Positions 43,944 through 55,124 of a stretch of DNA of 64,000 nucleotides are shown here, piece by piece. Under the pieces are notes generated by a model that was given only the letters and a program-made list of their open reading frames with translations, searched no databases and had not been told where the DNA came from. The stretch is from Phyto melanocephala (lineage: Eukaryota; Arthropoda; Insecta; Diptera; Rhinophoridae), in the NCBI GenBank assembly GCA_941918925.1, contig OW799235.1, forward strand, positions 50,763,491-50,827,490. Direction: 5' to 3'. Made by a program: the position numbers and the translations under genes. Within the stretch, counting starts at the first letter, position 1; each line of letters begins with the position of its first letter.

Positions 43944-44837
43944 ACTAAAATACTTAAAAAAAGCACTTTACAAAAAATTTGTTTAGCTCTTTTACTAAAA
44001 TTTTGCAAAAAATATTTGACCTTGTGTCACAAAAATTGGTCTGGTGATCACGGTCGGATCGTCCCGGGTATACAGTGGGGTATAGGGGTAAAGAGGAGAG
44101 TTTTATCTACTAAATGGTGCTAATTTCTTTTTGTTATCTTATGTTTTCTAGAAGTTATGGAGTATTAAAAAAAGGAATTTAGGAAAATTTAGCCCTAAAG
44201 CTAAAAAAAAATTATTTCTAAACATTATAAACAATTTATTTTCATGTACTGATGGCTAACAATGGCTAATTTTAAAATGATACAAAACTTATTTCGTTTG
44301 AAAATCTTTTAAAAGTAAAATGTTATAGAACTTTAAAAATCAAAATCTTACTAATAAGTTTCCCGTTTTAGCAAAATGCTGAGCATGTCTATTTTGAATC
44401 ACCCTGTGGCCCTTAAAATTTAACCACCCTTTACAAAAGAATAGATAGATAAAAAAAAATTTAGTTAAAATATGTATTTTAAATATTAAAATACTTATTT
44501 TAAATCTACTGATGCACATTTTTTTTAATATTTTTAAATCTTAAACCTCATAAGACTGTGTGTACAACTATATGTAAAGTTGGGCACAAATCATTACTCT
44601 AGTTAATTTTTGTCAACAAACTTCGGTCATTTTCGTTTTCACAAACCCCTATAAAATTCCTTTCTAGTTTGTGCAAAAAAATGTTACTAGAGTCATCTAG
44701 TGTTCTACGTGATGTTTAGCAAAGACATCATCCTCAGTGTTTGCAAAATGTAGTGGCGCCTTCAACAGATGTTGCAATCTGCAATGAATAAATGCTAATG
44801 AATATGACTAATATATTTTTAAAAAAATTAAAAAAAA
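43944..44837. other. Non-coding DNA with one isolated mariner end
   Basis: GGCCCTTAAAATTTAACCAC at about 44409-44428 and the CCTTTA after it match the right terminal repeat of the mariners in c and d, but no matching left end was found. The rest is A+T-rich with no gene recognised. Confidence 0.5.
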
Positions 44838-45015
44838 AAGTGGGCGTGGCACATTTATTTTCCGTTATAACGAAGACTTTGACCAAAAATCCATGTTTGC
44901 AAAATTTCAGAACCGTACATATAGTTTTGTCAGTTTTATTACGTTTTAAATTTCAAATATACACTGAACGGTATAAATTTTCGTACATTTTGACCTATAA
45001 CTCCTTTTCTAATGC
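44838..45015 (-). mobile_element. INE-1-like fragment in opposite orientation to repeat e
   Basis: AGTGGGCGTGGCACATTTATTTTCC and the following 170 bp align with the 40609-40800 part of repeat c. They break at 45015/45016, where sequence of the other strand of the same family begins. Confidence 0.65.
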
Positions 45016-45610
45016 CGTCTGTTGAAAGCACGATAGAGGTCGCACCGAAAAAGCTAGGGGGCTCAAATTTTGCCAGAATCTTTCTTATAGACAAGGTTTG
45101 TTTGGTATTGGGCTAAATCGGAATATTAGGAAGAGAGTTATAGCTCGAAAAGCAAGAGTAGGTCGAAAAAACCCTGTCCTTCGAACATCGAATAAAATGG
45201 AATTGTGTCCAAACGCATTAACGTAAACTCATGAAACTTCGAATATATATTTCCTGAGTAAAAACAATATTTTTCCTCGAAAATTATCTAAATCTATGCA
45301 TTAGGAGAGGAGTTATCGATCAAAATGTACGAAAATTTATACCACACAGTGTATTTTTCGGTATATAAAAAAAAAAACGTCATAAAAGCAACAAAATTGG
45401 AGGTACGACTCTGAAATCTTGCACAGTTTGCTTTTTGATTAGACGCTTTTTTGTAACGGAAAATCAATATGCCACGCCCACTTTTACGCCCACCTCCCAT
45501 ATAACGTTTTACCCAAAATTCATATAATTTCTCTATTAATATAGATTTTTGAATAATAAAGGATTATATTGAAACATCTAAGTTGTACTCATTAGCAAAA
45601 ACAACTTTGA

Positions 45611-46474
45611 CACGCCTACTATAACGCCCACTTTTCACGTTATCTACCCTTAATGAAATTTAAAAGCTCATGAAACCGCCAAAATTAGGGTTATGATGAT
45701 AAAATTTGCTACGTATATCCTTCTAGGCAATGTCATTACTGTGCCAGAAAATTAAGGTGCCACGTCCACTTTTACGCCCACCTCCCATATAACGGTTTAA
45801 CTGAAATTCAGATAATTTCTTTATTAATAAAAATTTTAGAATAATAAAGGACGATATTGAAATACCTTAGTTGTAGTGAATAGCAAAAATAACTTTGACA
45901 CGCCTACTATAACGCCCACTTTTCACGTTATCTACCGTTAATGAAATGTAAAAGCTCATAAAAACGCCAAAATTAGAGGTATGATGATAAAATTTGTTAC
46001 GTATATCCCCCTTAGCAATGTAATTACTGTGCCAAAAAATTAAGGTGCCATGCCCACTTTTACGCCCACATCCCATAAAACGTTTTACCCAAAATTCATA
46101 TAATTTCTCTATTAATATAGATTTTGGAATAATAAAGGACTATGTTGAAACACCTAAGTTGAACTCATTAGCAAAAACAACTTTGACACGCCTACTTTAA
46201 CGCCCACTTCTCACGTTATCTACCGTTAATGAAATTTAAAAGCTCATAAAACCGCCAAAATTAGAGGTATGAAGATGAAATTTGCTACGTATAACCTCCT
46301 AATCAATGTAATTGTTGTGCCAAAAAGTTTAGGTCACACGCCCATTTTAACGCCTACCTCCCATATAACGGTTTATCTTAAATTCTTGTAATTTCTTCAT
46401 TGACAAAGTTTTTGGGTAAATAAAGGACTATATTGAAATATCTAAGTTGTATTTATTAGCAGAAACTTCATTGA
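45611..46474 (+). repeat. 288-bp tandem units of repeat e
   Basis: CACGCCTACT recurs at 45611, 45899 and 46187, exactly 288 bp apart each time. Each unit also contains a CCATATAACG element and a CGCCAAAATTAG segment. Confidence 0.85.
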
Positions 46475-46552
46475 CACACCTACCTTAAACGCCCACTTTC
46501 ATTGAAAGACTATATATTTACAAAAGCATTTTAGTAGCATATCGAAGTTATA

Positions 46553-47168
46553 AGGGTGGTTAAATTTTAAGCACCGATGTTGAATTTAAATAAAACACAA
46601 ATTATTTAGGAAATTGATATTATTTCTTTTTGTAATGATAATATTTGTATGGTTCGATTATGTATTTAACAAATATCGGCCAAATGGCCCCCCCCATCCT
46701 TGGCGCCACTCCTCTATCTGATGGTCCAAATTTTCAATGACAATGTTGATGCTCAATTGTTGGGTATGATGATGAGTCGAGGTTGACTGCTCTTTTGCCA
46801 CACTATCGCAAAAACCAGCAAAGGATCCCATTCAACGAACTAAGAAGGCATTCACAGATTTTCTACCATTTTATACAGACTTGTTTTGCAGAAATTTAAA
46901 TATTTTTTACAATTCTCCCGATTGTGGACGAATTTGAACGATTATGTTGATCAAAAGAATTATGAAGTGCACAAAATGCATCTTGATTTGAACGCCAATT
47001 TTTATAAAAAATCTGAATAACTTTAAAGCGTTGCTCATTTGCGTATCTTTCCACGGATCAAATTGAGTAAGTTTGAGATTGAGAAATGTCAAGTGAAATG
47101 CAAAAAACAAATTTTAAGACTAGGTGTAGTTTACCTTCAACATGGGCCCTTAAAATTTAACCACCCTC
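46553..47168 (-). mobile_element. Mariner-like derivative inside repeat e
   Basis: AGGGTGGTTAAATTTTAAG at the left and CTTAAAATTTAACCACCCTC at the right, flanked by TA on both sides (46551-46552, 47169-47170). Reverse orientation to the copies in c and d, as is the repeat that carries it. About 80 bp shorter than the copy in c. It retains the N-terminal transposase remains. Confidence 0.72.
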
Positions 47169-47316
47169 TACAAAGAAAGTGATACATATTTTATTATAAA
47201 GAGATTAATCCATAATGATTAACAAAATAATAAATATTGTGCTTTAAATGTACACAAAATTGGTGGTGGGTATAAAAAATTCGGCACAGCCGAATATAGT
47301 GCTCTTACTTGTTTTT

Positions 47317-47870
47317 ACACAGACATTTTTTTATGTGGCGCAAAAAAAAAATCTGTGTTGTATTCCTTGCAAGGGATGATTTTCACATATACCTTTTTAT
47401 TGATGTCGTTTGTTTTTTAGGTTTTGTTGTTGTTAAAAGAATCATTAGGTACAGTGTGAGACACAACTTTTTACCTGTAGGCGCTTAACATATGCTTATA
47501 TTTAAAGTAGCTTTTACACGAATTTTTACTTTACTTAGTAAAAAAAAAATTAGGAATACCTATAATGAATTTTCTGTGTACATTTTCAGGTATATATGTA
47601 TGTTTATATATATATGTATTTTGCTAATACGCATATCCTTTTAAGACTTTACCTTTTTATATAAATGCCTAATTATTTTATTAGACCAATAAAGTTGTTT
47701 TTCTTGTCCGTATCTTTAAATCAATTATAATTAAATTTGTGAGCATAAAAATATTATATACCTATGTACATATACATATATAAAATATAATATTTATATA
47801 CGATACAGCTACTTATATATGTACATATAAGCAAAATCCAATCTGTTAAGAACGCATTGTGTGTGTGTTG
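47317..47870. other. A+T-rich DNA at the right edge of the block that splits family D
   Basis: No gene recognised. Contains CCAATAAAG near 47686 and ends in a GT run (47859-47870) before TATAG, where family D resumes. It may be part of a lost LTR, but it does not match the left LTR. Confidence 0.4.
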
Positions 47871-47875
47871 TATAG

Positions 47876-49142
47876 AAGTATCCAGTAGAATCAGCGCGTT
47901 AACAATGTGCTCCCAGTTTGCCGTGTTAAAGGCGTTTTTGACATCCAATGTGACCACTACACAATACTCCTTTTTACCGTTTTGCCTTCTCTTTTCTTCA
48001 ATAGCCTGCGCAGCAGTTTCAACCACAACATTAATAGCGTCCACTGTTGATCTACCCTTTCGGAAACCGAATTGGTTTTTAGGAATTGTTCCGGACAGAG
48101 TTTAACGGCTTCTTTTAGAACCGGATTGGGGATGCCATCCAAACCTGGCACTTTCCGGTCTTTGAACTACTATTTTCTACTTCGTCACATTAGTCAAGAA
48201 AACTGTTCCGCTTGATTCTCCGGATTGTTATTTTAAGGTCCTTTCTTTTATCCTTGTAGGTTCGTTGGAATACATTGCTCTCCAACCTGCCTCGTGCTCT
48301 TGTATACTGTCTTCTTGCGCGTACACACTCCGATCTTAGGTTTGCAATTTAATTATTCCACCAGTAAACCGGTAGCTTGTTTGACGATTTTCCTCCTCAT
48401 CATATATGCATTACATGCGAGTAATCTTATCTATCAGTTGTCGTGACATATCTTCAGCTGAACCATACAGTTCCTTATCAAAGGTATTTACTTTCCAACC
48501 TCCCAACTTCAGTGCTTGTATAGTCAATGAATGATGGCCTTCTTGTATATCTATGATTATGGCGCTATGATCACTTTGGGTGTATACCTCAGATATGCTC
48601 CAACTTACTAGGCTCACGATGATACTACTGGCAAATGTAATATCTATAGTTGATCCATTATCTCCTCTTCTGAATGTTTCCTGACTTCCACTATTTATAA
48701 GCACAACACTCATTACAGAAAATGCTTCCAAGATTACTCTACCTCTTGCATTCGTTGATGGGCAGCCCCATTCCGTGGACCATGCAATGAAGTCACCAGC
48801 TATTATCACAGGCCTCCTGGTGACAGCGTCAGACACGATGTTGTCAATGATATTCTGAAAAACTTCTATTGAATACCTCGGTGGAATGTAGCAACTACAT
48901 ATATAGGCAAATGCCAGATACAGTGGCTCGAATATACCCACACTGTAATGTTATCGTATCCCTTAGCATCAACGTGCCGGAGGACCAGATTGCCGATGTA
49001 TTCGTACTATCCGATACCCAATTCACGGATTCGATGTTTCTGTATTGTTCACTTAGTATTGACACATCTACACCTAATTCCCTCTGTTTGAGCAACTCTT
49101 GAGCTTCTTGGCAGTGATTCAAACTCAGCTGCAGTATACTCA
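47876..49142 (-). pseudogene. Family D ORF2, endonuclease and RT fingers
   Basis: Starts at 49142 with MSILQLSLNHCQEAQELL. The endonuclease has AGDFIAWSTEWG (Asn-to-Ile change in the GDFNAW motif) and SDHSAIIID. RT has PGLDGIPNPVLKEAVKLCPEQ, then a gap of about 58 residues, then NWFRKGRSTVDAINVV and VVTLDVKNAFNTANWEHIVNA. Several stops occur between 48941 and 49140 and in 48400-48150. Cut at 47876 by the block described for the gypsy element. Confidence 0.78.
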
Positions 49143-50231
49143 TTTCCGAGATCGAAGTTGTTGTAACGCTTTCCTGTAATACGGACAGACGGCGCAACCG
49201 GTTACATGATTACTGATGACGTTTGAATCTGCACTTTTGCATAGCATGCACGATGGCCTGTTGGTACACGTTCTGATCTTGTGACCGATTTCTCCACACT
49301 GTATACATTTATCAGAGTGATCATGACCCTTGCATTTTACAGCTGTGTGACCGAAGTCAAGGCATTTGTAGCATCTTCTCGGCAACAGTTTTTTCCGTAT
49401 TCGGCATACGACCCATATACCGCCATACGCTTTCCTCAAGGATTTAACTGCAGATAGTTGCAACGACTTAAAATCCTCAGATTTGCTTACAAGAGCCTCA
49501 TAGATATCCTCTTTGGTAGTCTCCTCATCGATGTCCCTGATCTGGACAAGTACTTCATGGGATAGTGCCCGTACCTAGAACATCCTCGACTGTGAGTCTA
49601 AATTCACTGGTATCTATGTGCGCGGGTTTATTCAGCTGAAGTAGTAGTTCTCCCTTCTCCGTCTTTCTGATACTTTTCACATTACGACCTAACATGTTTA
49701 ATTTTGGGTCACTTTTTACTTGCCTCAGGATATCAGCGTAAGATACATCTCCACATGTTTTAATAATAAGAGCATCTGGTCGGGCTGGCTTTTTCCTATT
49801 TTTAGCTCAAGACTGGACTTTTATCCATTTAGGATATGAAGTCTGTGTATCTGCTTTACAAGCTTTAGGTACAGTTATCTCGCTATGCTTTGCATTATTT
49901 ACAATATTGTTTTTTTCCTTTTTGATTTATTCCCCTTGGTGCTCAGAGTATTAGTATCCCTCTTCAGCTTTGGTGTTGCAAGTTGTAATAGATCTGGTCT
50001 TGCTACTTCCTCTGTTTGCGTTTCCTTGTTCGTCAGCGGTTGTTTATCACTATCAACTGTTTTACCATTCATCTCGTCTGACAATTGCATATACACAGCT
50101 TGAATCTCACGTGACATGATAACTATTTCCTTATGCACGTTAGAACGTGTTTTAAGGAATTCGACAAGTTTCGATATTTTATCTCCCAGTTTTGAAACGC
50201 TACTAGTGCCAGATCTACAGCCATTTGTCAA
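49140..50231 (-). pseudogene. Family D ORF1, gag-like, broken
   Basis: The N-terminal frame 50231-49899 has KLGDKISKLVEFLKTRSNVHKE, similar to the family A coiled region, and KSKRKK. The C-terminal frame 49463-49140 has CYKCLDFGHTAVKC, CIQCGEIGHKIRTC and a third Cys cluster. The middle is in other frames. It stops 3 bp inside the ORF2 start, so the two ORFs overlap slightly as in family A. The N-terminus is cut at 50231. Confidence 0.78.
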
Positions 50232-50235
50232 TGTG

Positions 50236-50318
50236 GGAACCGTCGCGCCTGGATTTTTCGTTACTAGGGTCCGCGGGGTCGTAACACCCGTTATCCTCTC
50301 CAGAGGATACCCTTGCGG
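50236..50318 (-). other. Structured 5'-end segment of family D, shared with family C
   Basis: Same segment as 24727-24812, with a perfect TATCCTCT/AGAGGATA stem and outer ACCCG/CGGGT pairing. Here it is joined directly to ORF1 coding sequence at about 50231, so the rest of the 5' UTR is deleted in this copy. Confidence 0.5.
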
Positions 50319-51036
50319 GTATGTATGTATGTATGTTTTTTTATTAACGATGTGAAATCGTCGAAAGACCCTGGTACTCAGGTAAGCCAGGAGTGCGTGA
50401 CTTTAACACGCTAAAACACGTCGGTACTTTTACCCAAAATCCCTGCGGAACTTCCGCAAAGCTATACATCGCAGGGGGAGAAGGTAGAACACCCAAACAA
50501 AATAAGCTTTTGCTTTTTCCACGTACTCGGATATATACTATGGCGCAAAATGAATTCATGAAATGGATAACCTGATTAGGGCAATACTTGAAAGTCTACC
50601 TTACTACCGCATTGTGTATGCCATCCAAGCCAGGGATTTTTCCATCCCTAAATTTGCCCATGGCAGGACTTGCGAATGCGGCTATATTTTTCACGGTACT
50701 CGTCATTCTCTTGTCTACCTCGGCTTCTCGTATACCGTCGTCTGGCCAAAATACATTCCAACCGTAATTGGGAAATTTCCCCGTTCCACCAATATACCGG
50801 TCGCTTGTTCGCACTCATCCCTCCTTTAATCATAGACATATCGCATACCTCTGATACCCTACTTATGAGTTGCACAGCCATTGTTTCAGGCTGCCCTTGC
50901 AACCTCATATTTTCCAACGCTACTCCAACTAATTCCCTATCGAAACTTTCCGTTTTCCATCCCGAGATTCGTTCCGGTTGTATAATCATTGGATCTTCGC
51001 CCAATTTCTCCCTGATATCAATCAATATGATCGCTA
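50319..51036 (-). mobile_element. R1-clade family A, copy A4, with large internal deletions
   Basis: The 3' UTR (with hairpin CCCTGCG at 50441-50447 and CGCAGGG at 50470-50476), a seven-base poly(A) and about three ACAT units are present. Near 50500 it jumps into the RT fingers (equivalent to A1 9890). Near 50665 it jumps again to the EN-RT linker (equivalent to A1 10310), and it ends at 51036 within the endonuclease. No coding capacity. More diverged from A1 to A3 than they are from each other. Confidence 0.8.
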
Positions 51037-51251
51037 AGTACGAAAGGACATGGCATAGTTTTAACAACATCATCAGCAACAGGATCATATTGCAACAATT
51101 ACCAGCATCAACAACTTTCTCTTAATATGGCGTCAGCATCAGCATCAGCATCAACAACTTCCTTTTAACATGGCAACAACATTAACAACAAGTATAATAT
51201 GTAAGCCTAGAAATAAAGTTTTTATATTTTAATTTAAATATTATAATAAAA
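51037..51251. other. Short spacer with GCATCA repeats
   Basis: Contains a small AGCATC/AACAAC-rich tandem stretch (51060-51195). No 5' LTR for the downstream gypsy element is evident here. Confidence 0.45.
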
Positions 51252-52454
51252 TGGGAAAATATTTTAGAAAGTTTAAAACCTTTACAAATTAAATTTAAAC
51301 AAACTTATAAATGTATTAATCAAAATAGACCAATAAAGCCCGAAACATTAAAAAAACATATCAAAACTTTAATAGAAACATTTAATACTATTAGAGCAAC
51401 ACTACACAGACAATATGATAGGTATTCTACACCTCACAAAGAAAAAGCAAATGAAATATTTCACACATTTAGAGATCAATTGATAAAAGCCTTTCACAAG
51501 CATAAAATTAATATTAAAGTACCACTGTCATTAACCTGTGAGATAGATAGGGCCATTACTGAGACGGATGAAAGCGATAGGGAAGATTCTCAAACGGAAA
51601 TCTGCAGGGAGATAAAAACAATCATCATGACACGAACAGAAGACGATGTCATGGATAAAACCACAAAAATTGTCCCCATATTTGAAGGTAACGTAAATGA
51701 GATACAAAGTTTCCTTGATGCACTAACACTTATAGATAGAATAAAAGAAACACATGAAGAAGTTGCAATAGAGGTGGTAAAAACTAAATTGAAGGGACAT
51801 GCCAAAAACCTAATTACAATTGAAGATACCATAAAAGCTTTAAAAGCCAAATTTCAATCTTCAGTTAAAGGAGAATCGTCTGAGTTATTGTATTCAAAAT
51901 TAATGAACATAAAACAGAACTCAAAATCAGCTACTGCATATGCAGAAGAGATACAGGAAATTACAAAAAAACTGGGTGGAGCTTATATACGAGAAGGCTA
52001 CACCCAGGATATTGCAGAACAATTAATAAGACAAAATGCAGCAAAAGCAATTTCTCGAAACGCTGCAAGCGATGAGGTTAAACTTATCATTAAAACAGGA
52101 AATTTCATGTCACTGAATAAGGTCGTTTCTAAATTCATAGAAGCTAGTACCGAGACTTCCATTTCAAATTCCATTTCATATTCTTCGGTGTTCTATTTTA
52201 AGAGACGTGGCTCTACTTATCCGAACTACAGAAATAACGGCTTCGATAATCGCGGACGTGGCTAAAATTGGCGTCGTAATAACAATTTCAGAAATCATAA
52301 TAGTAACTTCAACAGTGGACGACTTGGTGACCAAGGCAACAATTACAGAAATCAATTCAATCGGCAACAAAACAGAGGACGAGTAAGAATGACACAGGAA
52401 GTTTCGGAAAACGAGACTTCCCCCCAAAATGCGGCGGGCCATCATCAAAACTAA
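51252..52454 (+). pseudogene. gag: Gypsy gag with RG-rich tail
   Basis: The frame is open from at least 51252 (WENILESLKPLQ) with no early Met, through the Met at 51480, to a TAA at 52263-52265. It continues in the same frame to about 52454 with Arg/Asn/Gly-rich sequence. The capsid-like part has KIVPIFEGNVNEIQSFLDAL and SELLYSKLMNIKQNSKSATAYAEEIQE, close in pattern to 17.6/297-type gag. The missing start and one nonsense codon make it a pseudogene. Confidence 0.75.
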
Positions 52455-53532
52455 TTGAGCATAAAAGGAAAATTAAATCAATATTTCACTCCAATCTCAA
52501 TTTAGGTAGTTTTATTGAAATATCTTTTAATAATAATTTAAGTACATTTCTAGTGGATACCGAAGGGGATGTCTCCCTAATTAAAATCAGTTCACTTAGC
52601 TCATAAAAATTCAACACAAATAACATTATCCAATTATCAGGGATTGGAAAGGGTGTTTTTAAAACCCTAGGAGCAATTGAAATTGATTTAAAAGTAAAAA
52701 ACCTTTCTAATTTCTCATAGATTTCATGTAATTACCGATACGTTCCCAATACCATGTCAAGGTATATTGGGGTTAGATTTCTTAAAAACATATAATGCCA
52801 TTATTCAATATGGTCAAAATGCAAACTCAAATTTACTATCGTTAAGACCATATAATCTAAAATACCCTATAAATATTCCAATACTTGAAAATCTAAGTGA
52901 TTGCGCAATAACACTACCAGCTCGAGCTGAAGTTTTCAGGACAATAACAATTAACAATGAATTTTCTGATTGTGTAGTTCCACATCAAACAATAGACGAT
53001 GGGGTACATGTACCTGGCAGTATAGTATCTAAAAATTTTCCATATGTAAGAATTGTAAACACTAATTCTGAAAATAAATTTCTAAATAAAGTTACAATAA
53101 ATTATGAAAATCCATCAGATTATGAGATTCTTAATACATCTAATACTGATGATATTAGAAAACAAAAAATTTTGGAAAAGTTAACAAACAATTTTCCTGA
53201 AATTGCAAAATCTGAATTGACTCAGTTATGTTCAAAATATATTGATATTTTCGCTTTGGAAAGTGATAAAATAAGTACAAATAATTTTTATACTCAAAAA
53301 TTAAGAGTCGATGATCATAACCCATATTCACAAAAGGATGAAATTCCAAGGCAAGTAGGGTAACTACTCCAGGATGAAATAGTGGAGCCATCAGCTTCCA
53401 ACTATAATAGCCCTTTATGCTCGTACCAAAGAAGTCATTGCCAAATAACCCTGACAGACGATGGCGTCTAGTGGTTGATTATCGGCAAATAAATAAAAAG
53501 TTTCCATTACCAAGAATTGAGGACATTTTGGA
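52455..53532 (+). pseudogene. pol: Gypsy protease and N-terminal RT
   Basis: A protease remnant FLVDTEGDVSLIK near 52550 has an inserted or changed residue in the usual DTG motif and is followed by a TAA. The linker frame 52767-53363 (starting LGLDFLKTYNAIIQY upstream) contains the protease C-terminal part. RT begins with DEIVEPS after a TAA and continues with LVPKK, RRWRLVVDYRQIN and PLPRIEDILDQ, where it is cut at the hAT-like end at 53532. Confidence 0.7.
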
Positions 53533-53616
53533 CCAGAGGTCCAAGCCGTTGGCAAAAAGTCGGCGGCGGAGTGCAAAAATAACCGGAGGCGGCTTCAAGC
53601 CGGCTGAAGCCGATAT

Positions 53617-54354
53617 AAAACAAGTAACAGTGCTATATTCGGCCGTGCCGAATCTTATATACCCTTCACAACGTGTAGTCATGCAATAACAATTGTTTGT
53701 ATCAGCATTCATCCCATATAAAATACATGCATACGTACACGTTAGAATAAATGTGGCATCGAATCCCAGCTGAGCCAAAAAAAATTTTCTTTTATTTGAT
53801 TTAATATATTATTTATATTTTATTATTTTTTTTTATATTTTTTTTAAATTTTTTTAAACAATTTTTTTAGAAACATTTTTAAAAAATTTTTTTAAATTTT
53901 TTTTTAAATTTTTTTAAAATTTTTTTTTTTAGTTTTTTTTTCTTATTTTTAATATTTTTTTTTTGTAATTTTTTTTGTTTGGTATGTTTTTTACATGTAT
54001 GTATGTATGTTGTTGTTGTAATTGTGAAAAAAAACGAGGTGGTCGTGGTTTTTTGCTCATATCTCAGAAAGTTATGGGGCGATTGTGCTGAATTTCAATA
54101 GCAATTCATTCCTGGATATTTCCAAGAGATTAATACCATATACAGATCTGAGGAACATATAGTTGCTTCTAAAAGTTGATTTCAACCAACACACGGACAG
54201 ACGGACAGACGGTCAGGGCCTTATCGACTCCTCTATTCATAAGCTTTCAGAAAATATATACTTTATGGGTTCGGAAATGAAAATTGTAGAAATTACAAAC
54301 GGAATGACAAAGCTATATATACCCTTGTGCACCACAGGTGAAGGGTATAAAAAC
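53617..54354 (-). mobile_element. INE-1-like (HINE) repeat, copy f
   Basis: Opens AAAACAAGTAACAGTGC with ATTCGGCCGTGCCGAAT, and ends GGTGAAGGGTATAAAAACG. Short subfamily with a and b, but its central low-complexity module (about 53700-53995) is T-rich where b is A-rich, i.e. inverted. Inserted in the left part of the hAT-like remnant. Confidence 0.65.
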
Positions 54355-54475
54355 GATATTATATCTATGTACTTATATAAATAAATTTCGAAATCGCATT
54401 GAAGACTAGGGCAAAAAAAAGTAGCGAAAAATTTCTTTTAATTTTTTTATTATAACATTAATATGAGAAACCGAA

Positions 54476-55124
54476 TCATTGTTTAATATGTCGTACACAA
54501 ATAAAACGATGCAGTACATGGGCATATCCATAACGTATAATAGTTTGCAATTTCAATGCAGCAACAATGTTGGAGCCCCCTCCATTAAGAGCAGATATGT
54601 TTCTACACTGGAAATTCAAATCTTTAATACTATCCTTCATTTTTTCTGCAACGGCAATAGCTGTATGTGGCCGAGGAAAAATTTCCGTTTTTAAAGTTTT
54701 TACTTCCAATTTAAATTGTTTGCAGTAATGCACTTTTATGTTTATATAAGGTAAAAGTTTATGTTTATTAGGCCACATATCTAACACCAAACAAATATTT
54801 TTTTGTGATTGGCATATAAATACAAAGTGTATACATCTTCTAATGCAGCTGATGATATGGTATACGCTCTTGGAAGAGTCGTTTTGGCATTTAACGTTTA
54901 GATATATTTTTGAAACCCACTACGCTCTACCATTGTAAATGGCTGAAGGTCAATACAGCAAATTCAGCCAATCGGCGAGCCGTTAAAAATGTATAATTTT
55001 TTGTAGAATTTGGGTCCAATGCACTTTGAGTCATTTTAATGTTCTTCTTGTAATTAATAGACTTATCGTCAATACCATGCACGTAAATGGTTAAGATAAT
55101 TACTTGTTGACGTTGACTTTCCAA
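54476..55124 (-). pseudogene. Degenerate hAT-type transposase fragments
   Basis: Frame 55124-54927 (QRQQVIILTIYVHGIDDKS, then KKNIKMTQSALDP) and frame 54790-54476 (HTAIAVAEKMKDSIKDLN, ALNGGGSNIVAALKL, YAHVLHRF) resemble the hAT segment with a TDNGANIVAA-like motif and the Cys-His region after it. The catalytic Asp is not preserved as DNG. The call is from pattern only. Confidence 0.38.

Larger units (their letters stand above)
45016..47316 (+). mobile_element. INE-1-like (HINE) repeat, copy e
   Basis: Begins inside the family at GTCTGTTGAAAGCACG, lacking about 140 bp of the TATACCC end, and finishes with ATTCGGCACAGCCGAAT and TAGTGCTCTTACTTGTTTTT. It carries at least three 288-bp units and a mariner (46553-47168). 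Orientation is opposite to b, c and d. Confidence 0.7.
47876..50318 (-). mobile_element. R1-clade family D, 5' part (right side of a split element)
   Basis: Contains the 5'-end segment, most of ORF1, the endonuclease and the RT fingers. Its 3' side stops at 47876 one codon short of where the left part starts at 31035. On the 5' side it reaches ATGT repeats that join copy A4. Family identity with the left part is inferred from exact continuity of the RT alignment and orientation. Confidence 0.8.

Noticed and set aside
51060..51195. 5' LTR of the second gypsy element
   Set aside because: No match to the presumed 3' LTR start TGTAGTGAAAATACC and no primer-binding site could be seen. The stretch is a short AGCATC/AACAAC-rich repeat.
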